This document shows, one piece after another, positions 1-6,420 of a DNA stretch of 19,809 nucleotides (the first letter of the stretch is position 1; each line of letters starts with the position of its first letter). Under the pieces are notes generated by a model that was not told the origin of the DNA, did not search any database, and saw only the letters and a list, made by a program, of their open reading frames with translations. The stretch is from DAOUFU01 sp034429275 (GTDB lineage: Bacteria > Chloroflexota > Anaerolineae > Aggregatilineales > Aggregatilineaceae): the NCBI GenBank assembly GCA_034429275.1, contig DAOUFU010000291.1:1-19809 (forward strand). The letters are read 5' to 3'. The position numbers and the translations under genes were made by a program.

Positions 1-70
1 TGCCCCCTCTCCGAAATTTTTCGGAGAGGGGGCGGAGCGGCCCGGTTTTGGCCGCGCGGGGGTGAGGCCA
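1..70 (-). repeat. Palindromic intergenic repeat, copy 1 (minus orientation)
   Basis: A 30-bp near-perfect palindrome at 3-32 (CCCCCTCTCCG, an A/T centre, then CGGAGAGGGGG) is followed by a GC-rich arm ending GGGGGTGAGGCCA. The whole 70-bp segment is the reverse complement of 15261-15332 with only about two substitutions and a 2-base deletion. It is therefore one copy of a dispersed, hairpin-forming intergenic repeat. No protein is encoded here. It may be truncated by the window edge. Confidence 0.85.
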
Positions 71-143
71 GATCGCCCGCCCAGCGAGTGCCCGGTTTGT
101 CAGGTGGTTGCCTGTCAACTCTAGCTCACACCCCATGCCCGGT

Positions 144-154
144 TGTGGTATGAT
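144..154 (+). promoter_or_regulatory. Extended -10 promoter for the methyltransferase gene
   Basis: TGTGGTATGAT carries a TATGAT -10 hexamer at 149-154 preceded by TGG (extended -10). No convincing -35 is seen 16-18 bp upstream. It lies 44 bp before the preferred ATG at 198. The same TGGTAT motif recurs ahead of the VOC gene (1098) and the M29 operon (3799). Confidence 0.5.
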
Positions 155-197
155 CGCCCCCCATGCGCCGCGATTCTGCTCTGTGCCGGATGGACCC

Positions 198-1064
198 ATG
201 ACTCTGCCCCTCTTTGCCGCGTTGATGATCGGCCTGCTGCTGCTGGGTGTGCTGCTGTGGTGGCTGCTGATCCGCACCGAGGGCGTGTTCCTGGGGCGCG
301 GCGTGGTCATCTGGCTCTACGATCTCTACGCCCGCCGCTACGACCGCATCAAGCAGTTCGACCCCTTCAACGAAGACATCTACCTGGCGCGGCCCATCCT
401 TGACCGCCTGCCCTATCTGCGCGCGCCGCTGGTGCTGGATGTCGCCACCGGGACCGGGCGGCTGCCGCTCGCCCTGCTGGAACAGTCCACGTTCCAGGGG
501 CGGATCATCGGGCTGGACCTCAGCCGCCGGATGCTGACGGTGGCCGGGGAAAAACTCGCCCCATTTGGCGACCGGGTCCGCCTGATGCACTACCCCGCCG
601 AGTCGCTGCCCTTCCCGCCCGATACCTTCGACCTGGTGACCTGCCTGGAAGCGCTTGAATTCACCATGAATCCGCGCGCTGTGCTGGCCGAACTGGTGCG
701 CGTGCTGCGGCCCGGCGGCCTGCTGGTGATCACCAACCGGCAGGGCATCGACGCGCGCATGATGGTAGGGCACACCTTCGGCCACGATGAACTAGCGGCC
801 CTGCTGCGTGGACCGCTGGGCATGGAGCGAGTCCAGGTGCAGGCGTGGCAGGTCGAGTATCGCATCGTGTGGGCCTGGAAGCCGGGCGAGATCGCCCCGG
901 CAGGCGCGCGCCCGCTCGAAGAGGTGTGGCAGTGTCCGCGCTGCGCCCGCGTGGATATGGCCGCGCAGGCGGACGAGTCCGGCTGGCGCTGCGAATCGTG
1001 CGGGGCGGCAGTCTCGCTCGCCGCAGACGGCGTAATCGAAGCCTGGCAGGCCGCCCGATTGTAA
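198..1064 (+). CDS. Membrane-anchored class I SAM-dependent methyltransferase with C-terminal zinc ribbon
   Basis: Predicted 288-aa methyltransferase of the UbiE/Methyltransf_11 type. Residues 3-25 form one hydrophobic N-terminal membrane anchor. The Rossmann fold follows: SAM-binding motif I is VLDVATGTGRLP (79-90), the acidic residue of motif II is in GLDLSRRML (105-113), PFPPDTFDLVTC (138-149) is the motif IV region, and RVLRPGGLLVITN (168-180) is the typical post-IV stretch. The C-terminus adds a CxxC-x15-CxxC zinc ribbon (Cys246, 249, 265, 268), unusual for a small-molecule methyltransferase. The substrate is unknown. The frame stays open up to TTG108, with ATGs at 135 and 150, but the -10 box at 149-154 overlaps the latter, so ATG198 is preferred. 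No strong Shine-Dalgarno sequence is visible. It appears to be a single-gene unit. Confidence 0.8.
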   Translation: MTLPLFAALMIGLLLLGVLLWWLLIRTEGVFLGRGVVIWLYDLYARRYDRIKQFDPFNEDIYLARPILDRLPYLRAPLVLDVATGTGRLPLALLEQSTFQGRIIGLDLSRRMLTVAGEKLAPFGDRVRLMHYPAESLPFPPDTFDLVTCLEALEFTMNPRAVLAELVRVLRPGGLLVITNRQGIDARMMVGHTFGHDELAALLRGPLGMERVQVQAWQVEYRIVWAWKPGEIAPAGARPLEEVWQCPRCARVDMAAQADESGWRCESCGAAVSLAADGVIEAWQAARL

Positions 1065-1078
1065 GGGCACTATCCCCC

Positions 1079-1106
1079 TTGTGATTCTGCGCGGCGGTGG
1101 TATGAT
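1079..1106 (+). promoter_or_regulatory. Promoter for the VOC-family gene
   Basis: TTGTGA (1079-1084) and TATGAT (1101-1106) are separated by 16 bp, with TGG just ahead of the -10 box. It lies immediately after the methyltransferase stop and about 60 bp before the start codon at 1168, so the VOC gene probably has its own promoter. Confidence 0.55.
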
Positions 1107-1167
1107 GGTGCGCGCGTGCCCAATCGCGCATGCCGGAGCCACAGACCGGCAGCACGAGGAGATGATC

Positions 1168-1536
1168 ATGGTGGTTCGACGAGTGGACCGCGTGACCGTC
1201 GCGGTAAACGATATGCCCGCGATGGTGCGCTTTTACAACGCCGCGTTCGGCTGCGGCCTGGAATTGATCGACCCGTCCAGCGAGTTCCCTTTCCACGCCG
1301 GACGCCTGGCCGATCTTGAGTTGATCTTCTGCCCCAATTCGCTCACCCAGATCGAAGCGGAGAAGAACCGCCAGCAGCTCCGGCTGGTGGTCGATGACCT
1401 GGATTCTGTGCTGCGCGCGGCGCTGGCGGCGGGCGGCCAGGTGCTGGGCGAGGTGCAGCACGCCGGGCCGGTGATCATGGCCGGGTTGAGCGACCCCGAC
1501 GGTAACTCCATCGAGTTAATCGAATATCGCGATTAA
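1168..1536 (+). CDS. VOC (glyoxalase/bleomycin resistance) fold protein
   Basis: A 122-aa single-domain protein of the vicinal oxygen chelate superfamily. The signature strand-helix opening RVDRVTVAVNDMPAMVRFYN runs into AFGCGLELID, and the protein ends with DPDGNSIELIEY, which holds the usual C-terminal glutamate metal ligand. The first ligand position, normally His in strand 1, appears to be Val here, so a classical glyoxalase I metal centre is doubtful. It may be a binding or non-canonical member that dimerises to form a full site. ATG1168 is chosen because GAGGAG (1156-1161) sits 6 nt upstream. ATG1162 is an alternative. Substrate unknown. Confidence 0.8.
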   Translation: MVVRRVDRVTVAVNDMPAMVRFYNAAFGCGLELIDPSSEFPFHAGRLADLELIFCPNSLTQIEAEKNRQQLRLVVDDLDSVLRAALAAGGQVLGEVQHAGPVIMAGLSDPDGNSIELIEYRD

Positions 1537-1543
1537 GGCGGAC

Positions 1544-1603
1544 TGTGAAATTCATCACAAGTTCGTGAAAAGATTCACAAATTTGTGAAACTTGTCACAA
1601 ATG
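1544..1603 (+). promoter_or_regulatory. Three tandem CRP-like operators, 20-bp period
   Basis: Three consecutive 20-bp units begin at 1544, 1564 and 1584. Each is a TGTGA-N6-TCACA dyad: TGTGA/TCACA at 1544-1559, CGTGA/TCACA at 1564-1579, and TGTGA/TCACA at 1584-1599. The third extends to perfect 8-bp arms (ATTTGTGA at 1581-1588 and TCACAAAT at 1595-1602). This matches the core of the CRP-family consensus. The AT-rich array stands out in a GC-rich genome, just after the VOC stop and ahead of a possible -10 box. Binding by a CRP/FNR-family regulator is inferred. Confidence 0.65.
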
Positions 1604-1645
1604 ATGGGTGACTTTCTGCACATCCGCCCGCTGCCTCTCTCAAGG

Positions 1646-1651
1646 TATGAT
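1646..1651 (+). promoter_or_regulatory. Possible -10 box downstream of the operator array
   Basis: TATGAT, preceded by AAGG rather than the extended-10 TG. No -35 match is seen 16-18 bp upstream, as expected for an activator-dependent promoter. If transcription starts near 1658, the nearest CRP-like dyad is centred at about -66, close to class I CRP geometry. The link is inferred. Confidence 0.35.
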
Positions 1652-1670
1652 CATGGTCAGGTAGTGTCTA

Positions 1671-1834
1671 AGAGACCATTCAAACAGCCCTCACCCTTCC
1701 GGCTTACGCCGGTTCCCTCTCACTCAGGCGAGGGAAAACCAACCCATTACCCTGTCTCCCTGAGCGAGAAGGGGTCGCGAACCCTTGTGGGATCGCGGGG
1801 ATAAGGGCCCAAAAAGCCTATGCAAATGGTCTCT
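1671..1834. mobile_element. MITE-like non-coding element with 10-bp terminal inverted repeats
   Basis: AGAGACCATT (1671-1680) and its exact reverse complement AATGGTCTCT (1825-1834) bound 164 bp. Similarity extends imperfectly a few bases inward. The interior has small dyads (CCGGC-ttac-GCCGG near 1700; CCCTC/GAGGG near 1715-1735) and no coding capacity. No clear target-site duplication can be seen. It could be a MITE, or an old repeat whose ends fold together. Confidence 0.5.
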
Positions 1835-1881
1835 AACAACGCGCCGATATGAACCGGGCACAACGGCAGGAGAGGCATCCC

Positions 1882-2355
1882 ATGCATAAGCGATTTGTGA
1901 AAGACTACGAGCACATGATCGGCCTGATGGGGGAACTGAGTTACGGCATTCCCGAAACCATGGACCTCTACGCCGATATGCACCAGAAGACGATGGGCCA
2001 CATGGACCATCTGAGCAACAACAGTTCCGCCCTCACCCCCCGTCTGAAGGAACTGATCGCGCTCGGCATCGCCGTCGCCATTCGCTGCGAACACAGCGTT
2101 GGCTTCCACGCGCACGATGCGCTGCGCGCCGGGGCCTCGATCCAGGAAGCGCTCGAAGCCATCGGCGTGGCCATCACGATGGGCGGCACCCCGTCGGTCA
2201 TGGCCGGCAGCCTTGCCATCGAGCAGTTGAAGGAATTCGACGAGGAAAACCGCCGCCTGGCCCGGCTCAAGGCCGAGATGGAAGCTCAGGCTCGCCAGGC
2301 CGAGGCTGCTGCCAAAGCGCCCGCCCGGCCCGCCGCCCGTACCGCGACCGCCTGA
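1882..2355 (+). CDS. Carboxymuconolactone decarboxylase (CMD/AhpD-like) family protein
   Basis: A 157-aa all-helical CMD-domain protein. The core around TPRLKELIALGIAVAIRCEHSVGFHAHDALRAGAS is the diagnostic CMD helix. The AhpD redox motif CxxC-xxx-H appears as CEHS-VGFH: the first Cys and the His are kept, the second Cys is Ser, so AhpD-style disulfide chemistry is unlikely. The C-terminal 40 residues are charged, then Ala/Pro-rich and low complexity (AEAAAKAPARPAARTATA). ATG1882 is chosen over ATG1849 because AGGAGAGG (1868-1875) lies 6 nt upstream and the CMD core is complete from there. It is monocistronic, with a terminator at 2439-2463. The upstream CRP-like array may control it. Substrate unknown. 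Confidence 0.85.
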   Translation: MHKRFVKDYEHMIGLMGELSYGIPETMDLYADMHQKTMGHMDHLSNNSSALTPRLKELIALGIAVAIRCEHSVGFHAHDALRAGASIQEALEAIGVAITMGGTPSVMAGSLAIEQLKEFDEENRRLARLKAEMEAQARQAEAAAKAPARPAARTATA

Positions 2356-2438
2356 TTTCGCCCGCGTTTCTGCTCGCATTCACTGCTGCCGTTCGCCGGG
2401 CAGATGCCCGCCGGTCGAATCCACCTGGTCTGCTTCAG

Positions 2439-2463
2439 CGCCCCACCCCTTGTGGGGCGTTTT
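2439..2463 (+). terminator. Rho-independent terminator after the CMD gene
   Basis: CGCCCCAC (2439-2446), a 5-nt loop, GTGGGGCG (2452-2459), then TTTT (2460-2463). A perfect 8-bp GC-rich stem with a short T-tract, 83 bp after the stop codon. Confidence 0.85.
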
Positions 2464-2506
2464 GATTCCCCTGCTGGCTTTTCCATGAACAATTCACAAA
2501 TCCTTA

Positions 2507-2534
2507 TTGTATTTCTCAACGTTTCGTTTATACT
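2507..2534 (+). promoter_or_regulatory. Promoter for the VTT/DedA-like gene
   Basis: TTGTAT (2507-2512), a 16-bp spacer and TATACT (2529-2534), in an AT-rich island between the terminator and the gene start at 2590. Just upstream, 2491-2500 contains the reverse complement of TTTGTGAATT, a half-site resembling the operator array and repeated upstream of the C11 protease promoter. Confidence 0.65.
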
Positions 2535-2589
2535 ATGAGCATATCTCCAAAGAGAAGCCCGCCCGGTTGCATGGGCCACTGGACGAAAA

Positions 2590-3345
2590 ATGGAGCTTAC
2601 ACGGATGCAGAGTCGTTTATCGGAAGCACTGGGCGAGAAGCGGTTGGAATTCAAGTACGCGGTTTTGGGTGGGCTTCTTATTCTTCTTCTGGCAGGGTTC
2701 TCCAGCAGCCGCGCGATGGCCCCGCTGGAAACCGACCTGATGCGCGCGCTCGAAGCGGCGGCGGGTATCGGGCTGGTGGGCATGTTCGCCATCGCGCTGA
2801 TCAGCAACCTGGCCGTGATCGTCAACATCCCGTTCATGGTGGTCGCCCTGCCCTGGGTGCTGGCCGATCCCACACCGGGTGGCGTGCTCGCCTTCAGCCT
2901 GGCGACCGGAATCGGGGCCGGGCTGGGCAAACTGGCCGCCTATGCGCTGGCGGTGCGGGTCGCGGCGCGCATCCCATCGCTTGGCGACAGCCCGCTCCAC
3001 GCCTGGATCAGCGCACAGATGACGCGGCGGCCTCGTTTCGCGCCCCTGATGATCTTCATCGCCGCAGGCACCGTGATCCCGCTCGACCCGGCCCTGATGC
3101 CCCTGCTGCTGGTCGGCTATCCGGCGCGCAAGGTGGCGGCCCCGCTTCTGCTGGGCAAGATCGTGCTCAGCCTGACGATGGCGCTCACCCTGCTGGCCGT
3201 GTCGCAGTCGTTCGGTGTGGGCGGCAGCATGAACGTGGACCTGACCTTCGGCGTTGTGCTGGGCACGGTGCTGCTGGTGGGGTACCAGGTTGAGAAGGCG
3301 CGGCAGGCGCAGGCTCCGACGCTGGTTCCCGTGCACGCGAATTGA
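2590..3345 (+). CDS. Polytopic membrane protein, VTT/DedA-like
   Basis: A 251-aa integral membrane protein with about five to six hydrophobic segments (roughly 23-41, 57-92, 98-126, 148-172, 182-203, 217-236). Glycine-rich GIGAGLGKLAAYALAVR, followed by RPRFAPLMIFIAAGTVIPLDPALMPLLLVGYP and a late LLLGKI, resembles the VTT (SNARE-associated Golgi/DedA) layout, in which re-entrant Pro-rich loops are conserved. Family assignment is moderate only, and the transported substrate is unknown (DedA relatives include lipid scramblases). ATG2590 is the longest start. ATG2605, with GGAG (2592-2595) 9 nt upstream, is a good alternative. It has its own promoter and terminator, so it is probably monocistronic. 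Confidence 0.7.
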   Translation: MELTRMQSRLSEALGEKRLEFKYAVLGGLLILLLAGFSSSRAMAPLETDLMRALEAAAGIGLVGMFAIALISNLAVIVNIPFMVVALPWVLADPTPGGVLAFSLATGIGAGLGKLAAYALAVRVAARIPSLGDSPLHAWISAQMTRRPRFAPLMIFIAAGTVIPLDPALMPLLLVGYPARKVAAPLLLGKIVLSLTMALTLLAVSQSFGVGGSMNVDLTFGVVLGTVLLVGYQVEKARQAQAPTLVPVHAN

Positions 3346-3393
3346 GAGTCGCGCGGCTTGCCGCCGGCAGTTCATCCGCACACAGACACCACA

Positions 3394-3424
3394 AGGCCGG
3401 GCACAGCGCCCGGCCTCGTTTGTT
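3394..3424 (+). terminator. Rho-independent terminator after the membrane protein gene
   Basis: AGGCCGGGC (3394-3402), loop ACAGC, GCCCGGCCT (3408-3416): a perfect 9-bp stem followed by the T-rich CGTTTGTT. Confidence 0.8.
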
Positions 3425-3454
3425 CATGTCACTCCGCGGCCAGAGAGAGGGTGC

Positions 3455-3771
3455 CGCTAAAGCCGCCCGGCCACTCAAGCGCCCAGCCTTCCAGCACCCA
3501 TTTCGCCGGGGGCTAAAGCCGCCCGGCTAAGGAATACCCAACCGCCCGGCCCTTCAGCACCCATTTCGCCGAGGGCTAAAGCCGCCCGGCTAAGGAATGC
3601 CCAACCGCCCCGTTCTTGAGCACCCACCAGGGTGCTTTGCTCGCCCTGAGCCTGCGCCCTTCAGGGCCAGGCGATGCCCGCCCGGCTAAGGAATGCCCAA
3701 CCGCCCCGTTCTTGAGCACCCGCCAGGGTGCTTTGCTCGCCCTGAGCCTGCGCCCTTCAGGGCCAGGCGAT
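3455..3771. repeat. Tandem intergenic repeat block (about 60-bp and 96-bp units)
   Basis: Two 92-nt copies (3584-3675 and 3680-3771) differ at one position and recur with a 96-bp period. Each runs from GCCCGGCTAAGGAATGCCCA to CAGGGCCAGGCGAT. They are preceded by shorter related units starting GCTAAAGCCGCCCGGC near 3456, 3512 and 3575, the first two carrying CAGCACCCATTTCGCC. A reverse-complement relative lies at 15423-15505. Open frames across the block are Pro/Arg/Ser-rich artefacts of the repeat. Together with the terminator, this block accounts for most of the 3346-3841 gap. Confidence 0.85.
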
Positions 3772-3798
3772 CGCGTCCCGCCCCATCCCCGCAAAAGC

Positions 3799-3807
3799 TG
3801 GTATACT
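3799..3807 (+). promoter_or_regulatory. Extended -10 promoter of the peptidase operon
   Basis: TGGTATACT holds a TATACT -10 box (3802-3807) with the extended TG, 35 bp upstream of the first M29 start. No clear -35 is present. It lies directly after the tandem-repeat block. Confidence 0.55.
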
Positions 3808-3841
3808 CAGCGCATGACCTGTCTTCACCCAAGGACGCCGC

Positions 3842-5113
3842 ATGACTACAACAGACTTTGAACAAAACCTCGATAAATATGCCGAAATAATCGTTAAGGT
3901 CGGACTGAACATCCGGGCCGGGCAGCGTTTGCTGATCGGGGCCAGCGCGGCGATTGGCGGCGCGCTGATCGAGACTGCGCCCCTTGTCCGCCGGGTGACC
4001 GAACATGCCTATCGCGCCGGGGCGCAGTATGTCGATGTCGTCTGGCACGACGAGCAGCTCGATCGGCTGCGCTTTGAGCACGCCCCGCGCGATTCGTTCG
4101 ATGAGTTCCCCGCCTGGAAAGCCGATCTCGCGGTGGAATATGGGCAGCGCGGCGATGCGCTGCTGCGCATTTATGGCCACAACCCCGACCTGCTGGCCGG
4201 TCAGGATTCCGCCCTGATCCGCCAGTGGCAGGGCCTCGCCGTGCGCACCTTCGAGGCCGCGACCGAATACATCCGTAAGCCGCTGGTCAACTGGCTGATC
4301 GTCGGTGCGCCGACCGAAGGCTGGGCGGCCAAAGTGCTGCCGGGCGTCCCGGCAGAGCAGCGCGTAGCGGCCATGTGGGAGGTGATGTTCGATGTCTGCC
4401 GCGTCCGCCACGCCGATCCCATCGCCGCGTGGCAGCGCCACCTGGACGGCCTGCGCGCCTGGGCCGATTACCTGACCCGCAAGCAGTACGTGGCCCTGCA
4501 CTATACCGCGCCCGGCACCGATCTCCGCGTGGGCCTGGTGCCCGATCACCTGTGGGTGGGCGCAGGGCTGACCGCCGCCAACGGGGTCTCGTTCACCGCC
4601 AACATCCCCACCGAGGAAGTCTTCACCATGCCGCGCCGCGATGTTGTCGAGGGCGTGGTGCGCTCCACCAAGCCGCTGTATACCGGCGGCGCGCTGATCG
4701 AAGATTTCACCCTGACCTTCGAGGGCGGGCGCGTGGTCGCTGCCCAGGCCCGCGTCGGCCAGGAACACCTGGACCACATCCTGAACCTGGACGAGGGCGC
4801 GCGCAGCCTCGGCGAAGTCGCGCTGGTGCCCCACAGCAGCCCGATCTCGCACTCTGGCCTGCTGTTCTACAACACGCTCTACGACGAAAACGCGGCCTGT
4901 CACATCGCGCTGGGGGCGGCCCTGCCCTTCACCCTGAAGAATGGCGGCAGTCTCAGCCGCGAAGCGCTGATGGCAGCGGGCGGCAATTACAGCATGACCC
5001 ACGTCGATTTTATGGTCGGCTCCGGGCAGATGGATATTGACGGCATCACCGCGCGCGGTGCAGTCGAGCCGGTGATGCGCGGTGGCGAGTGGGCGTTCAG
5101 GATTGAGGCATAG
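3842..5113 (+). CDS. M29 family metallo-aminopeptidase (first copy)
   Basis: A 423-aa thermophilic-type aminopeptidase (AmpS/AmpT/PepS family M29), which removes N-terminal residues from peptides using two metal ions. All expected ligands appear in order with family spacing: Glu259 (NIPTEEVF), Glu325 (SLGEVALVP), His354 (NTLYDENAACHIALG), His387 and Asp389 (MTHVDFMVGSG). The N-terminal fold FEQNLDKYAEIIVKVGLNIRAGQ is typical. The length matches the family, and no signal peptide is seen, so it should be cytoplasmic. ATG3842 has AAGGA (3831-3835) 6 nt upstream. It is the first gene of a probable four-gene operon. The next gene is a paralogue starting 21 nt after its stop. It is clearly intact. 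Specificity cannot be read from sequence. Confidence 0.95.
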   Translation: MTTTDFEQNLDKYAEIIVKVGLNIRAGQRLLIGASAAIGGALIETAPLVRRVTEHAYRAGAQYVDVVWHDEQLDRLRFEHAPRDSFDEFPAWKADLAVEYGQRGDALLRIYGHNPDLLAGQDSALIRQWQGLAVRTFEAATEYIRKPLVNWLIVGAPTEGWAAKVLPGVPAEQRVAAMWEVMFDVCRVRHADPIAAWQRHLDGLRAWADYLTRKQYVALHYTAPGTDLRVGLVPDHLWVGAGLTAANGVSFTANIPTEEVFTMPRRDVVEGVVRSTKPLYTGGALIEDFTLTFEGGRVVAAQARVGQEHLDHILNLDEGARSLGEVALVPHSSPISHSGLLFYNTLYDENAACHIALGAALPFTLKNGGSLSREALMAAGGNYSMTHVDFMVGSGQMDIDGITARGAVEPVMRGGEWAFRIEA

Positions 5114-5134
5114 CGGGAGCAAATGGGGATCATC

Positions 5135-6403
5135 ATGGGAACAAGTGAGTTTGAACACAAGCTGGAACAATACGCCGATGTGCTGATCCGCGTCGGCCTC
5201 AACCTCAAGCCGGGCCAGCGCCTGCTGATCGGCCCTGCCGGGGGACTCACCGCGGGCGTGCCGCTCGAAGCCGCCCCGATGGTGCGGCTGCTCGCCGCCA
5301 AAGCCTACCAGGCAGGCGCACGCTACGTCGAGGTCAACTGGGACGACCGCCCGCTGATCCTCACCCGCATGGCCCACGCCCCGCGCGACTCGTTCGACGA
5401 GGTGAGCGACTGGAAGTATCGGCTCACCGAGCAGTTCGGGCGCAGAGGCGATGCGCTGCTCTCGCTGGGCATGCCCGATCCTGACCTGCTGGCCGGGCAG
5501 GACCAGGACCTGGTCAATCGCCGCCTGAAGGCCATGTACCGTGCCGCCGAGCCGGGCAAAGAGGTGATCCGCAAGAACCTGACCAACTGGCTGGTGGCGG
5601 CGGTGCCATCACCGCAGTGGGCGGCCAAGGTGCTGCCCGATGTGCCCGAATCTGAGCGCGTGATGGCGTTGTGGGAAACTGTGTTTCGGTTATGCCGCGT
5701 CGATGGCGAGGACCCGGTGAGCGCCTGGCGGGCGCATGTCGCCGGGCTGGCTGCCCGCGCAAATTACCTGAACCGCAAGCGCTACAAAGCCCTGCACTAC
5801 ACCGCACCGGGCACGGCTCTCAAGATCGGCCTGCCGGAGGGGCACATCTGGCGCAGCGGCAGCATGACCGCGCAGACCGGCATCACCTTCACACCAAACA
5901 TCCCCACCGAAGAAGTGTTCACCCTGGCCCACCGCGAGCGCGTCAGCGGCACGGTGACGGCATCGCGCCCGCTCAACCTGGGCGGCTCGATGGTCGAGGG
6001 CTTCCGGCTGACTTTCGAGGATGGGCGCGTCGTCCGCGCCGAGGCTGAGCGCGGCGGCGACCTGCTCGATACCCTGCTCAACAGCGACGAGGGCGCGCGC
6101 ACCATCGGCGAAGTCGCGCTGGTGCCCCACAGCAGCCCGATCTCACAGTCCGGCCTGGTCTTTCACAACACGCTCTACGACGAGAACGCCTCCAGCCATC
6201 TCGCGCTGGGCAGCGCCTACCGTTTCTCGCTGGAAGGCGGCGAATCCATGACCGACGAAGAATTCGCGGCGGCGGGCGGCAGCAACAGCATCATCCACGT
6301 GGACTTCATGGTCGGCTCCGGCGAGATGGACATCGAGGGCATCCTGCCCGATGGCCGGGTCGAGCCGGTCATGCAGCGCGGCGAGTGGGCGTTCGAAGTA
6401 TAG
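5135..6403 (+). CDS. M29 family metallo-aminopeptidase (second, tandem copy)
   Basis: A 422-aa paralogue of the preceding gene, with the same fold and ligands: Glu260, Glu326, His355, His388 and Asp390. The C-terminal halves are very alike (GEVALVPHSSPIS, SGL, NTLYDENA and HVDFMVGSG shared), while residues 35-200 differ more, so this is an established duplication. ATG5135 aligns its first residues (MGTSEFEHKLEQYADV) with those of copy 1 and has GGGGA 5 nt upstream. ATG5123 adds four residues and is the alternative. Cytoplasmic. The next gene begins 17 nt after its stop, supporting cotranscription. The copies may differ in substrate preference or form hetero-oligomers; both are inferences. Confidence 0.94.
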   Translation: MGTSEFEHKLEQYADVLIRVGLNLKPGQRLLIGPAGGLTAGVPLEAAPMVRLLAAKAYQAGARYVEVNWDDRPLILTRMAHAPRDSFDEVSDWKYRLTEQFGRRGDALLSLGMPDPDLLAGQDQDLVNRRLKAMYRAAEPGKEVIRKNLTNWLVAAVPSPQWAAKVLPDVPESERVMALWETVFRLCRVDGEDPVSAWRAHVAGLAARANYLNRKRYKALHYTAPGTALKIGLPEGHIWRSGSMTAQTGITFTPNIPTEEVFTLAHRERVSGTVTASRPLNLGGSMVEGFRLTFEDGRVVRAEAERGGDLLDTLLNSDEGARTIGEVALVPHSSPISQSGLVFHNTLYDENASSHLALGSAYRFSLEGGESMTDEEFAAAGGSNSIIHVDFMVGSGEMDIEGILPDGRVEPVMQRGEWAFEV

Positions 6404-6420
6404 CGGGAAAGGCTAAGAGC

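Larger units (their letters stand above)
1537..1881. other. Regulatory intergenic region between VOC and CMD genes
   Basis: This 345-bp non-coding gap holds the operator array (1544-1603), a possible -10 box TATGAT at 1646-1651 without a good -35, and a MITE-like element (1671-1834). The short open frame across 1592-1804 shows no family resemblance and runs through the repeat element, so I do not call it a gene. No terminator hairpin with a T-tract is visible after the VOC stop. Confidence 0.6.

Noticed and set aside
1592..1804. 70-aa open frame after the operator array
   Set aside because: Reads through the MITE-like repeat, low-complexity composition, no Shine-Dalgarno.
3455..3771. Possible CRISPR array
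   Set aside because: Units of about 60-96 bp are contiguous with no unique spacers, have a distant inverted copy, and no cas genes are near.
3686..5377. 563-aa minus-strand open frame over the first M29 gene
   Set aside because: Shadow of a confidently identified M29 peptidase; it also runs into the tandem repeats.
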